Notes: generated from the letters alone by a model not told the origin. A stretch of DNA of 63,489 nucleotides from Priapulus caudatus (GCF_000485595.1 NW_014577306.1:125178-188666); one strand, 5' to 3'; positions 27,501 through 38,708 are shown, counted from the first letter of the stretch. A program made the numbers and translations.

Positions 27501-30500
27501 TCATTCTACCACTGGGTTCTGTACTGAGGCAATATATAAGTGCTATTTTTCCATGCAAGTCGTAATCACCACTTTAAAATCCATTTTCCTTAAATGGCGC
27601 AGAAAGGGTTGTAGGTACTGCTCCAGTCAAAACGCTGCCTGATGCCAATGCTACATGTAGTGGTGGGGAGGGCAGCCTTCTATACAATAAAATTGTTTAA
27701 GATCAGCTATAGTTGCTATTCATGTATATACACAGAACCTTGTGTGAACAGGGCTATAGCTCAATCATAAACTGGTGCATAGGAGGTATACTCATTAAGA
27801 TTATTATTACTATCTCAACATCACAGGCATGGTGTGATTGTAATGAACTTATATCTCTCCCTGGCATGATTGACAGACATCTTTAGCCAATCAATGTTGA
27901 AACAGAACATTCTAAATACAATGCTTAGCAAATAAGTGCCACAAAAGTTTACATTTGTGATTCGAGTGGTTCTGGTGTGCACACCTGTGACCCGAGTGAT
28001 AAACACATACAACGAGTCTACTGCTGTATCAGTGTTAGCTCTAGTACTATAGCCCGCGTACAGTTGCCGCAGGGCTATAGAACATTTTATGCCAGGTTTC
28101 GTAACTGCACCTGTCTCCCAATGCTTCCACGAAAAATGCCTCACAAAACGCAAAATGATCGGGCTTTTTAACACTTATTTATCTACATGGACTTCTCACC
28201 CATCTTTTTGAACACTTTCCACAACTTTACACCATGTATTTATGCATTTATTCCTCAAAGTGCTAGCACTACTTGCGTTTCGTTTTCAAATGTTGTTGTG
28301 TACACGCGTGACGTCACCCGAAATGTAGACAAAACACATGGGCAGCTATGATGCAGCCTATTACATTTCGCGTGACGTCACGCGTGTACACAACAGCATT
28401 TGAAAACGAAACCCAAGTAGTGCTAGCACTTTGAAGAATAAATGCATTTAAATACATGGTGTAAAGTTTTGGAAAGTGTTCAAAAAGAAGATAGGTGAGA
28501 TGTCCATGTACATAAATAAGTGTTAAAGGAATCGTTTACTCTAGGTTCTAGGGCAATTTTCAGTTAATTCAGGTTAAAGGAAGAGTTTACTCTAGGTTCT
28601 AGCGTTATTTTCAGTTAATTTAGGTTATAATTACGCTACATAAAAAGTTTCATGGTTCAATCACCATTAGAAATATTATTAAAAAATGTTTTAAAACTAA
28701 CGACTACAGTTTGATTAGAACGACGGTGGCGCAACTCAAAGCGCACGATCTGATGAGTTGCGCAAAACCACTTTTCAGCCTAGGGCTACAGACCGAGGGT
28801 GTTTCTTATATAATATAATTAAAAGCAAAAGGATTGTAATATCTTATAAACGACATATAGTTTCAGTTATTATATGGATAAATTTGACCTAAAATGAATA
28901 TCGTTCGGTTAAATAGCATTTATGTATCAATATAATTTCACTTTTGTGATTAGCCCTCGGTCTGTAACGTGCAAAATAAATTGTCAAATACGCAACTTTT
29001 TCGGGGTGGCAGCACGGTCGCGTGTGTCATGGCGCCGTTCAAATTTCGTAGCACTGATGTCTAATTAATTATAACAATTAAATTAGGTATCTGGTAACAA
29101 ATACGTGTGGGTATAGATGATTTGTTATACAGTAAGTACAGTTATATGCAGTAAAATCCTAGAGTCTACTATCCCTTTAAAATTACGCTACATAATAAGT
29201 TTCATGGTTCAATCACCATTAGAAATATTATTAAAAAATGTTTTAAAACTAACGACTACAGTTTGATTACAATGACATCGCAATCTGATCAGTTGCGCAA
29301 AACCACGTTTCAGCCAAGGGCTACAGACCGAGGGTGTTTCTTATTTATTAATTTAAAAGCAAAAGGATTGTAATATCTTATAAATGACATATAGTTTCAG
29401 TTATATGGATAAATTTGCCCTAAAATGAATATCGTTCGGTTAAATAGCATTTAGGTATAAATATAATTGCACTTTTGTGATTAGCCCTCGGTCTGTAACG
29501 TGCAAAATAAATGGTCAAATACACAACTTTTTCGAGGTGGCAGCACGATCGCGGGTGTCATGGCGCCGTTCAAATTTCGTAGCGTTGATGTCTAATTAAT
29601 TATAACAATTAAATTAGGTATCTGCTAACAAATACGTGTGGGTATAGACAATTTGTTATACAGTAAGTACCAGTTGTATGCAGTAAAATCCTAGAGTCTA
29701 CTATCCCTTTAAGAAGCCCGATCATTTTGCGTTTTGTGAGCCATTTTTCGTGGAAGCATTGGAGGACAGGTGCAGTTACGAAACCGGGCATAAAATGTTC
29801 TATAGCCCTGCGGCAACTGTACACAGGCTATAGTATAGTACTACTACTAGAAGCTAGAGCTATATCAGTGTTAGATACAATAATGTAAACAAAAACCAGG
29901 ATACCCTATCCTGTTTGGGTTACATTAGGCCCAAGGATAGAGAACATGGGTCCCAATAAAACCAATGTGCCTAAACCTAACCCTAACCCTAATTCTAACC
30001 CTAACCCTAACCCTAACCCTAACCCTAACCCTAACCTATTATATTGATATAATATTATATTTATATTGTCATTATTGATGTAAATGACATTGGTTTTATT
30101 GGGACCCATGTTCTCTATCCTTGAACCGAAAGGTGTACTCTAAGTCTAAAGTAACTGATTGGATATTGCGAGTACCAGTGGAGTGAATCTATTAAATACG
30201 CCACACACGTGACACACACACACTGGTCACGAGATAGTGACAGTCTCCCATTCCCAATCTCAGTGAACAATCGCGAATCGGCTAGTTGTATAGCCTAGTT
30301 GTCTAAGTTGACTTGATATTACTTTATTAGTAAAACCAACCTAACCCAACATGAACCGCTACATTAGTCTCGTGTCAACCGCTGTGATACATATTCATTG
30401 ATGTAACCTACCAGAATTTTAACTAATACACGTGCGATGACAGAACTTCAAAAGTATATAGCCAGTTGGTAATGTCTTATTATGTACTGTCTACTCCTTG

Positions 30501-33500
30501 TACTGGCGTATCCAAGTGTTTTCCAATCGAGGTCAAGGGTCATATGGTCGCGTCCAACGCTGTAAATACTTCTTCACGACAAATATTTATTTACATAATA
30601 ATATACCTACTAATCAAATCTGTTAAATATATAGACGAAGTAAAAACAAACGTGTTGTATGTTTATTTATTAGGACTACTAATAATTTTATTATTGGTGT
30701 CGTTACACAATAATTATTTGTACATAAGGGGCACCTACACAGTAATGTCTGCGCCCATCGTATTTAACCGTGATTACATTTATTGAAAGAGTACTAGTAT
30801 TATCGTATTTCTAGCAATCGAATAACAAACATTCACCTTACAATTCGAATGTGATAATGAAGTATCTAACCACATATTCTACGATCTTTTAATGATTACC
30901 CTACTCTTCATATCGAAATTATTATGTCAACAACATTAAAACGTGTAAAATGTAATGCCAAGCAGCTCAACATTATCACAACATTATTCAATTGTAAAGC
31001 CGTTTGTAAATACATAGCAACAAAAATGGCCAACAGCAAGTACGAGTATGTTCGTCATTTTGAAAAACACGACAGTTGTTTGCCAAACTGCTGGATTATA
31101 GTGCGGGTTGATGGGAAAGCATTCCACAGGTTATTATTGATTAATAATTAATATATATAATATAGTAATTAGTATTACTAATAGAACTACTACTACTAGT
31201 ACTATTTAAATAAACATTAGTATTACTACTGTATTAAGTAATAATCAGTTACTCTTTTACTTTGATGGAACATGTAGGACCCACTGGTGGTAATTAATTC
31301 AAATCGGGAGTAGAAGGAGTGTGACATCAATAAACAAGGGAAATTCGTCATTTACTAGCTTTAAAATACCTACGATTTACTACGCGTAACTTATCCAACT
31401 TGAGCTCAAATTGTACACAGTACATTCGCCTAGCATCGTGCGAAATCGTTTCCTCAGATACACAAGCAATCCGGAGATACAGACTAAAACGTACGACACG
31501 ATTATCCATTCTTTGGCCATCAATCCAAGCCGATTGCCCGCCTATATTCAAACAAAAGGCAGCTACTAACGCGCTATTGCTAACTCGCGAGGCAATAGCC
31601 GCATTCACACGGAGCGAAGGAACCGTTTTCGACCCGTGTCAAATGCGTCCCGGGACGAGCGTTCACACGGACGTTTTCTCGGTACGAAAACGACTCGGGT
31701 CGAAAACGACTCGAGTCCTAGTTCATTTTTGCCGTGTGAACGTGCGACTCGGGTTGGAATTAGTACGTCACAACACGAAAGTAAACAGAATAGTTGGAGG
31801 TCAGTCAGAAGAGTTTGATTGTTTAATTCGCATTGTTCGCTTGGACGCATTGTATTTTTTTCTCAGCTCACAGCTCGCATAGCGTCGCGTGAACGCTCTC
31901 TTCAACGACGCTCCGTGTAGTTTTCGACCCGAGTTCCTTCGCTCCGTGTGAACGCGGCTAATGTGGCTCGCTGGGAGATTTGAGCCCGGATCTGCTGCTG
32001 ATTGCAGTTGCCGTGCGTACGTGGGGGCATGCCAGCTGTATGCTGGTATGCCGGTATGTAGCTGTGTACCGGGTCAAAGGTTATCTGTGTTGCGTTGATG
32101 CAACGTCCCGAATATCGTGACCGTACGTCGAGCCGTTTAGATTTGTGCCCAACTGTTGACGGACGGACGGACGCTCGCACGGACGGACGGACGGACGCTC
32201 GCACGGACGGACGGACGGACGGACGGACGGACGATCATGCGATTCTACAAGCTGCAGGACGGACGGACGGACGATCATGCGATTCTACAAGCTGCATCTG
32301 ACTATGTCAGATGAGCTAAAAACTAACCCACGATTTTTGCACCTGTGTATAAATGTATATATGTTATGCAGCTATGCATCATCACTCACCAACTGACATC
32401 ATATATTGTCCTACTATGGTATCCAGATAATGTGCACAGGTTTTTCCAGGTTGCATCTTTACCCGTTGTTTGAATACCTGTTGAACATTAGAAGATAATT
32501 TCAATACAGTAAAACTCACATAAGTCAACACTTTTGGGACCAGCATATTTGTGCCGACTTATGCGTAAGTCGTCATTTTGTCGACTTATATGTAGGGCTC
32601 CCCTCCCAGGCGCCCGTCACCCGTACGCAGTCATAAACATGCTCCACACACGACGCCAGTTCGCGCCACATACATAGCAGACATGAAACAATCGGGTCCG
32701 CACATCAATCGACACTGCTGCTGGCCATAAAGCCCCAGATGCGTGTGCCGTGCCATCATACACACTAGCGGCAAGCGCGGCACACTCTGGCTATCTGTAA
32801 CACCCACTGTTGATTACACCTCCTGATTAGTGATTACACGTATGGACATTGCTGCCATTGCAGGATATTTGCAGTGCACGTCTGCCAAATTTTCTTGGAA
32901 CACTTGCTGGAAAAATACGGTAATTCCGCGAGGCCGTGTTCTGGAATGATCTAGTTAGTATAGCAGAATATATACGGCTTTGTTCTGATGACGAATTACA
33001 GATGGGAAATTACTGTTGTTTGTATTACATGGGACCTGTCTGCGACGACTTGCACATAATGACGTCTTATAAATGACGACTTAGGCGGGGCTATTCCAAT
33101 GGATTTACTATGAGAGCAAATCGGGACTTTGACTTCCATGACGACTTATGCGAATTGACGAGTTAGATGATGACGTCTTATGCAAGTTTTACTGTAGTTA
33201 AAACCACACAGAAACATTTCACAGAACATGGCATTTCGGTATCATTTAGAGAAATTTAGGTCACGCTTGCAAACAAAATGGCAAATAAATCATTTTTGAA
33301 ATGCAAGTACCATTTGCAATTCAACAGCAGGTATAAAATAACTATTTATGCATTCATATATTTTACCCTCTTTATTTCCAGGTTGGTAAGCCTGCCAGAT
33401 CTTAACTGTCATGTCATCACTGCATGAAACCATTCTCTCTCCCGTTGAGTCAAAGTCAATGCTCCACACAGTCGATGTGTGTGATTCTAGTGTTTGAAAA

Positions 33501-36325
33501 CTTGTCCAGTCATCACCATCTTCTTTGTGAATCTTTATCGTGTCATCATAACTGCAGGACATCAGTATCTTGTGAAAAAAAGTTCGAAATTGCACTTGAA
33601 ATATAATGATGTAATAGAGACAATTTCTAAATGTAAAGTTACAGGTACACCTTCATGAAAATTTAACATCATACAAATGAAAAATATGTCAATATCTAGT
33701 TACAATATTTTTTTACTTTTTACATTCACAATGATATATGCTGTGCACAGGAAAGATGAAAACTATTAAGGAAAATTCACAAAAGATTCCTAGTTATACA
33801 AAACACCTTGTGTGATTTTCTCCTATTGAGATTCGATACACTAGTATGCATTATTACCGGTAAGTTTGGATGCCACAGCACTTTCTTCACATCTTGTGTG
33901 TGAGCATGAAGTACGCTAGCACACTCAAACTCATCTTCCTCAGAAATCTCCCAGATCCACACTGTCTTGTCTCGACCACAAGTTGCTAGCAGTTTTCCAG
34001 ATGGTGCCCATGCAACACTCTTAACCTGCAAAATGGATTTGGGCTATAGACAAAGAAGGAACACAGTTGTAAACAGTATGTTAAGTGCATAATCTGGTTG
34101 GGTGATGAGCAACAATATTGCTAACTATGTAGCATACTGTGCAGTGTTAAATTTCAATGAGCACCTCATTCTCGTGTCCTTCTAAGGTTGCATTGCACTC
34201 GAACTCTCCACTACGTCTATCCCAGATCCCAACTGTTGCATCAAAACTGACAGTAGCAAGAAGATTTCCACAGGGTGACCAAGCAGTTGACCTGACTGTG
34301 CGCTGATGATTGTCTTGCAGTATTGTCTTACACACCCAACTGTCTCCTGAAACAGAAGGAAATTGAAAATGACATCGTTATGACAAGCAAGGACTGATGA
34401 CATATACCACATAACAAGGTCATATAACAAGGTCATATAACAAGGTTTTTATGACATTATTCCTTTATATTTTACAATCAAAATTTATATAGCTCTTTAT
34501 TAGTATTACTGAGGCTGTACCTGTGCAGTGCATGTGCATGACCAAATTTTGATGACTGAATATAAATGAATAAAATCATAAAAACCAGGCATTCTTCTTT
34601 TTCATTAATTTAAATTAAATTCCTATCTAAGGTTCTTTTAATTTTTAGCTCATCTGACATAGTCAGATGCAGCTTGTAGAATCGCTTGATCGTCCGTCCA
34701 TCCATCCGTCCGTCCGTCCGTCCGGTCGTCCGGTCGTCCGTCAACCAGTTGGGCACAGAATCTTAACGCACTACGACGTACGGTCAGCGTATTCGGTCGT
34801 TGGGGGGATCGTCAAAAACGAGTGGGCTAGATCCGAAAGCTGGGGTCAAAGTCAAAGTCAAGAAGTGTATAAGAAGGGGGAAGCATTCCTCCTTAATTTT
34901 TAGAGGTAAGGTATACGGAGGAAATGCAGAATTGCGGCACAAAATCTAAACGGCTCGACCTAGGCTCGTGATAGGTCGGTGTATGAGCAATCATGGTAGG
35001 AAAAGCATCACTGCGGCCGAAGATTGAGGTCACAGGTCAAAAGGTCAATGGCAAGCGCAGATTTTAGACATTTTCTGATGACAATGGTCCTNNNNNNNNN
35101 NNNNNNNNNNNNNNNNNNNNNNNNNNNNNNNNNNNNNNNNNNNNNNNNNNNNNNNNNNNNNNNNNNNNNNNNNNNNNNNNNNNNNNNNNNNNNNNNNNNN
35201 NNNNNNNNNNNNNNNNNNNNNNNNNNNNNNNNNNNNNNNNNNNNNNNNNNNNNNNNNNNNNNNNNNNNNNNNNNNNNNNNNNNNNNNNNNNNNNNNNNNN
35301 NNNNNNNNNNNNNNNNNNNNNNNNNNNNNNNNNNNNNNNNNNNNNNNNNNNNNNNNNNNNNNNNNNNNNNNNNNNNNNNNNNNNNNNNNNNNNNNNNNNN
35401 NNNNNNNNNNNNNNNNNNNNNNNNNNNNNNNNNNNNNNNNNNNNNNNNNNNNNNNNNNNNNNNNNNNNNNNNNNNNNNNNNNNNNNNNNNNNNNNNNNNN
35501 NNNNNNNNNNNNNNNNNNNNNNNNNNNNNNNNNNNNNNNNNNNNNNNNNNNNNNNNNNNNNNNNNNNNNNNNNNNNNNNNNNNNNNNNNNNNNNNNNNNN
35601 NNNNNNNNNNNNTTCTACCCTCCTCCTCGACCACCTTCTACCCTCCTCCTCGACCTCCTTCCTGTACCCTTTTTCTACCTCCTTCCTGTCCCCCTTTTCT
35701 ACCTCCTCCCCTTCTCCCCCTCCTCCTCCATTACCTTTTCCCTCGTCCGCTACCTTCTCTCCTTCCTCCTGTACCACCTTCTCCCCTCCTCATATACCTC
35801 GTCCCTCTTCCTCTATTTTCTCCCTTGCTCATACATAATAATATTAACTGCTTAATATTGGCACTCTTTGGCTTTTCAACTTGTATAAAATAAATAATAT
35901 AAAATATTAAATATAATACTAAGACCACTATAATAAACGCCTGCATCGAGGTGCTTCTCACAATGATAAACAAATTTTGCACAGAATTCTGTAGAAAATA
36001 TAAAATATAATACTAAGACCACTATAATAAACGCCTGCATCGAGGTGCTTCTCACAATGATAAACAAATTTTGCACAGAATTCTGTAGAAAATTCTACAG
36101 CTATCTAATGTAACATTTTTAATGAATATAGCTGGCTATACCATTAAGATGCATTACGTTTGAAAGTTGCCTAGATCAAAGTTCAAATTTACCTTCTTGC
36201 CCCCATAGTCTTACTGTCTTGTCACCTCCACAGGTAGCTAAAGTCGTGCCTGTTGGATTCCATGAAACATTCCACACTCTGTCTGTGTGACCATTCAAAC
36301 AGGAAACCTCTTTCAACTGTCCCAT
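24504..36325 (-). CDS. CIAO1: CIAO1, cytosolic iron-sulphur assembly WD40 protein
   Basis: Six exons on the minus strand: 36325-36193, 34346-34165, 34025-33858, 33568-33367, 32477-32390 and 24726-24504, all in phase, 331 residues (human 339). CIAO1 is a seven-bladed beta-propeller in the CIA targeting complex that delivers Fe-S clusters to cytosolic and nuclear proteins. Blade motifs seen in order include [54 protein letters not shown] and [15 protein letters not shown] and EGHENEV match the human protein closely. The 88-bp fifth exon is easy to miss. The last intron is 7.7 kb because it contains the 5 kb duplication copy B and nested elements. A splice acceptor-like TTTTCTAG ends two bases before the ATG, so a 5-prime leader is spliced on. 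A TTTATT at 24195-24200 gives a minus-strand AATAAA. Confidence 0.95.
25068..25107 (+). mobile_element. HINE-like family B, 5-prime fragment
   Basis: Contains the family B start: the palindrome AGTGTCAATGACACT followed by GTAGCTCACC. The rest of a normal copy is missing or rearranged. Related body sequence resumes further right, from about 25270. In the last CIAO1 intron. Confidence 0.65.
25148..25207. mobile_element. 60-bp hairpin of the CAGGAGT family
   Basis: Begins CAAGAGTATATATATGGGAG and ends with an inverted counterpart ACTCTTG. No clean target duplication seen. It separates two pieces of family B sequence. Confidence 0.55.
25270..26420 (+). mobile_element. HINE-like family B, rearranged body
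   Basis: Repeated blocks match the body of the copy at 46224-46967: GAGATGGCGCTA, TTTTTGCCAAAAAGTGG, a stretch with AACATGTGGGTCAAACGGTT, and a GTTATCGTTGACCG end block. The CCCATAGGAGTAACAACTG block occurs three times, so at least two partial copies are joined. A separate element is nested at 25898-26250. Confidence 0.65.
25898..26250. mobile_element. 353-bp element nested in family B
   Basis: Terminal inverted repeat CAGGGCTGCCAAC, ends flanked by a 6-bp repeat CTTATG (25892-25897 and 26251-26256). The interior repeats CTCACGC. Comparison with the uninterrupted family B copies indicates that removing it restores the body sequence. CAGGG ends resemble hAT, although the duplication is shorter than the usual 8 bp. 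Confidence 0.75.
26549..26722. mobile_element. Palindromic element
   Basis: Inverted arms of about 50 bp: GAAGTAAATTACAGATGATT, AAATGTTCGAACC and GGCGCCCGCCTGTA on the left are matched on the right, with about a 10-bp insertion in the right arm. Non-coding. In the last CIAO1 intron. Confidence 0.7.
26847..27134. mobile_element. Chimeric foldback at the left duplication junction
   Basis: Positions 26847-26948 match the outer arm of FB2, beginning CAGGAGTAGATAATAGGG. From 26949 the sequence switches to the right arm of FB1. The flanks are TACATAT on the left and AACATAT on the right, 6 of 7 matching. The switch point is the left end of duplication copy B. Confidence 0.85.
27150..27504 (-). pseudogene. 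RAB24: RAB24 exons 1-2, duplicated fragment
   Basis: Exon 1 at 27504-27478 and exon 2 at 27242-27150 are copies of the real RAB24 exons, with open frame, start codon and splice sites still intact. Exons 3-7 do not follow. Any transcript would run into CIAO1 intron DNA in the same orientation as CIAO1, and could in principle splice to the last CIAO1 exon. I call it a fragment, not a gene. Confidence 0.88.
28036..29862. mobile_element. 1.83-kb composite foldback element, copy B
   Basis: Carried along by the segmental duplication from 16534-18364. It keeps the TAGCTCTAG ends, the TATCAGTGT flanks (28027-28035 and 29863-29871), the central TGACGTCA palindromes and the two internal direct repeats. 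Confidence 0.85.
29933..30122. mobile_element. Telomere-cored inverted-repeat element c
   Basis: Perfect 35-bp inverted arms (29933-29967 and 30088-30122; outer words AAGGATAGAGAACATGGG) around about eleven CCCTAA-type units (29971-30040). Present only in duplication copy B. It has no target duplication; instead about 90 bp present in copy A are missing, so the insertion came with a deletion or replaced the neighbouring palindrome. Confidence 0.85.
30924..31129 (+). pseudogene. THG1L: THG1 exon 1, duplicated fragment
   Basis: Matches 19304-19509, including the start codon, the leader, the VDGKAFHR motif and the GT donor. No THG1 exon 2 follows. It lies antisense to CIAO1 inside the last CIAO1 intron. 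Confidence 0.88.
31305..32101. mobile_element. FB2 foldback, truncated copy
   Basis: Copy of 19685-20481 with the left arm and centre but without the right outer arm. It is cut at the right end of the duplication. Confidence 0.85.
32102..32319 (+). mobile_element. HINE-like family A, 3-prime fragment
   Basis: Starts within the conserved GTCCCGAATATCGTGACCG word, then a GACG/GGAC microsatellite (about 32157-32231), GCGATTCTACAAGCTGCATC with a second partial copy, the hairpin, and CAGATGAGCTAAAAA. It abuts the right edge of duplication copy B. Confidence 0.8.
32507..33194. mobile_element. 688-bp pogo/Tigger-like non-autonomous element
   Basis: Terminal inverted repeats CAGTAAAACTCACATAAG and its counterpart CTTATGCAAGTTTTACTG, flanked by TA on both sides (32505-32506 and 33195-33196). 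Subterminal GACGACTTATG-type words recur. CAGTA ends with a TA duplication fit the Tc1/mariner group, pogo/Tigger branch. No transposase frame. In CIAO1 intron 4. Confidence 0.75.
34646..35091 (-). mobile_element. HINE-like family A copy, runs into the gap
   Basis: Reverse orientation: starts TTAGCTCATCTGACATAGTC, then GCGATTCTACAAGCTGCATC reversed, the GTCCGTCC microsatellite, and the conserved body up to the run of N. The remaining part of the element is probably hidden in the gap. In CIAO1 intron 1. Confidence 0.8.
35092..35612. other. Assembly gap, 521 N
   Basis: Unresolved bases between a family A repeat and a pyrimidine-rich tract, both in CIAO1 intron 1. Frames reported across it have no meaning. 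Confidence 1.
35613..35825 (+). repeat. CTC/CTT-rich polypyrimidine tract
   Basis: Irregular CTCCTC, CCTTCT and TACC words make one strand nearly pure pyrimidine. The tract begins at the edge of the assembly gap and probably explains it. Confidence 0.85.
35911..36098 (+). repeat. Two tandem copies of a 94-bp unit
   Basis: The block from TATAATACTAAGACCACTA through CAGAATTCTGTAGAAAAT occurs twice without a gap. The copies are virtually identical, so the duplication is recent. In CIAO1 intron 1. Confidence 0.9.
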
Positions 36326-36583
36326 ATCTAGAAAATAAGTATGTGACTTCTCGATCAATTTCTTGAGTAAACTTCAAGTAACTTTGGAGAAAAATGTTTG
36401 CACTGCATTAGTGATCAAGTGTTCGATTTAATTGCAATCAGATGATACAGAAAACTTTCTTTTGAACTCTAAACAATAACTCATCACAGAAAATATCAGC
36501 TATACCAAGCCCAGCATTGACAACTTCTGCATATTTTTGTTAACTGCATGTATGGTTAGAATTATGATTTATGTCACAGTTAG

Positions 36584-36824
36584 GCTGAGAGGGTCTATGT
36601 CCCCCAGGGTACTGCCGGAACGTACCCTGGTACTATCTAATATGCCGGACCGTACCTCGCCTACTCCACTAACGAGCCTAGGGAGTCGCCTACGCCTACT
36701 CCATAACCCTAACTCTAACCCTAACCCTAACCATATCACATAGTTACCAGGGTACGTTCCGGTATACCGGACCGTACCCAGGGTACGTTCCGGCAGTACC
36801 CTGGGGGACATAGACCCTATGAGC
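36584..36824. mobile_element. Telomere-cored inverted-repeat element d, copy 1
   Basis: Ends GCTGAGAGGGTCTATG and CATAGACCCTATGAGC, arms rich in GGTACGTTCCGG words, centre with CCCTAA-type repeats (36703-36732). Exact 9-bp repeats CACAGTTAG flank it at 36575-36583 and 36825-36833. Lies upstream of CIAO1 and matches 38360-38620 in the opposite orientation. Confidence 0.88.
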
Positions 36825-36958
36825 CACAGTTAGTGTTAGGTCAAAAGGTGGGGTTGGGGTAGGGGTCTCAGGTTCACTTGCCAGGTATAAGTAGATGTAT
36901 AAGGGCTTCCCAGGTATATAAGTAGCAACAGATTCAAATGTCATGTTTATTATTATGC

Positions 36959-37415
36959 ACCAGTCAATTGAAACCCCGACCACCCCGCGACAGGGCGGCC
37001 GGTGAATTAACGCTGCCACAGCTGGGATTTAACGCGCATTTAACGACATGATAGCCCGGGGTGGCTGGGAAATTAACAAGACGTTTTACCAGCAGGGCCA
37101 TTTAGCCGCGATTTAACAATAAACAGCTCGCACTGGAAGTGGGGATAATCGCAGGGATTTAATGTTGGGGCACTAGAACCAAGTCTTGCCATGCTGGAAC
37201 AAATGGCAGACGTGGTGACGTCTTTGAAGAAGGAAGCATCTTTTGAACCAGAATTTAGTTTTGTTTGGAATCTGAGAAATGATCCTCAGTTATAGGGGCT
37301 TTTAACTGACTACCTGCCCCTTATGGGTGGGGAAATTGCTGTTTTTTTCACTAAGGAAGTGTTAAATTCCTTGCCTTTCCCGGGGGTCAGGGGGCCGGAG
37401 TTTCAATTGACTGGT
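36959..37415. mobile_element. 457-bp inverted-repeat element
   Basis: Terminal repeat ACCAGTCAATTGAAACCCC on the left, with a close inverted match ending GACTGGT at 37415. The interior has AATTAAC and ATTTAAC words. No convincing target duplication or coding frame. Confidence 0.65.
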
Positions 37416-37728
37416 TTGCACAGGTATATTTGCTCTAATGAAAAGTTGACCAATGAATCGAATCAATCACGTTTTATTTATAGATGAATGAGATGTATCC
37501 ATAATCCAGGTGAGATTTCATGAAATTCCCAGCACCTAATTATGTGACAACACAATCGTTGCATCATGTAAACCAACACGAGTTGTGAACTAATGATCGA
37601 GTCATGGCCACAACTCACAAGTTACATTCTCGGTTCTCACTACGTAGCGCATGTCTACTCACTATGTACTACCACTACTACTCAAGTGGAAAATTAAAAC
37701 CCTATACTCTTGTTGGGTTACAACACAG

Positions 37729-38112
37729 CAGGGCTCAAATTAAGCGACGAGGAGGGCAAGGCAATTTTTTTAGGGCATGTGAGAAATCGCCTTGAATTTT
37801 CTCTAAAATGGAAGGGCACAGAGGCAATTTTAAAAGGCACCAAGGCAACTCTCAAAATTTGAGAAGGGCACCAAGGCACTTTTGTAAAATAAAGGAAAAC
37901 TCATAACAAAAATTTTTAGTACATCAACATCGTCTTGCAACATCGCACACGCACGTGTTATGTTGACTCAACTAAAAACGAAACCAGGGCACTAGATTAA
38001 AGGGCACCGACGGCAATTACACAAAAGGGCAAGGCAGGTGACTGCCGTCGGTCGGGTTGGATTTTCAGAGGCAGTACGGCGATTGATAGGCCGTCGGTTA
38101 ATTCGAGCCCTG
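37729..38112. mobile_element. 384-bp hAT-type non-autonomous element
   Basis: Terminal repeats CAGGGCTCAAATTAA and, inverted, TTAATTCGAGCCCTG. Exact 8-bp flanking repeats CAACACAG at 37721-37728 and 38113-38120. CAGGG ends plus an 8-bp duplication are the hAT pattern. The interior repeats GGGCA and AAGGCA words. Confidence 0.85.
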
Positions 38113-38245
38113 CAACACAGTATAGTCAGTATAATCTACTACAGTAGACTGAGTAGTGAGCTCTCTTCACTCTTGCAGGGGTAGAAATGAACTTTTGAAC
38201 AAGGGAGTCCGTACCCTCAAAAAGAGCTCTATATTACTGTGTATT

Positions 38246-38325
38246 TGTGCACAATGGCGTACGTGCGCGCTATGTGTTGCAGCGGTGTATTGGACGGTAT
38301 TGAAGTGAAGTTATTAGGTCAAATC
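38246..38325 (+). repeat. 80-bp direct repeat, left copy
   Basis: Matches 38709-38784 (words GTTGCAGCGGTGTATTGGAC and ATTAGGTCAAATC). The pair brackets element d copy 2, suggesting a local tandem duplication. Confidence 0.85.
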
Positions 38326-38359
38326 AAACATTAAGACTATTACTGGTACTACTACTGGT

Positions 38360-38620
38360 GCTGATAGGGTCTATGTCCCCCAGGGTACTGCCGGAACGTA
38401 CCCTGGGTACGGTCCGGTATACCGGAACGTACCCTGGTAACTATTTGATATGGTTAGGGTTAGAGAGTAGGCGTAGGCGACTCCCTATAGACTCGTTAGT
38501 GGAGTAGGCGAGGTACGGTCCGGCATATTAGATAGTAGTAGTGTACGTTCCGGTATACCACCCAGGGCCAGGGTACGTTCCGGCAGTACCCTGGGGGACA
38601 TAGACCCTATCAGTATCAGC
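38360..38620. mobile_element. Telomere-cored inverted-repeat element d, copy 2
   Basis: Same family as 36584-36824 but reversed. Ends GCTGATAGGGTCTATG and TATCAGC, with a TTAGGGTTAG core near 38454. Exact 9-bp repeats ACTACTGGT flank it at 38351-38359 and 38621-38629. Confidence 0.88.
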
Positions 38621-38708
38621 ACTACTGGTAGGTCTAGTACTGACAAGTTGTACTATTTTATTAACCATCATTTTATTATTGAAACGGGCCAAGTGCCTGT
38701 GTAAATGT

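Larger units (their letters stand above)
26949..32101 (+). repeat. 5.15-kb segmental duplication, copy B
   Basis: Nearly identical to 15446-20481, but lying inside the last CIAO1 intron. It differs by few substitutions plus one replacement, where the telomere-cored element at 29933-30122 takes the place of about 90 bp. The right end at 32101 joins directly to a family A fragment. A recent duplication is the plain reading; an assembly error is the alternative, made less likely by the private insertion and by the clean junctions in repeats. Confidence 0.92.

Noticed and set aside
29971-30040. Chromosome end
   Set aside because: The CCCTAA tract is short, lies between exact inverted arms, and unique genes continue on both sides.
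26949-32101. Second functional RAB24 or THG1 gene
   Set aside because: Only RAB24 exons 1-2 and THG1 exon 1 are present; no downstream exons follow.
35008-35893. Frames of 208-289 residues across the N run
   Set aside because: Made almost entirely of unknown bases.
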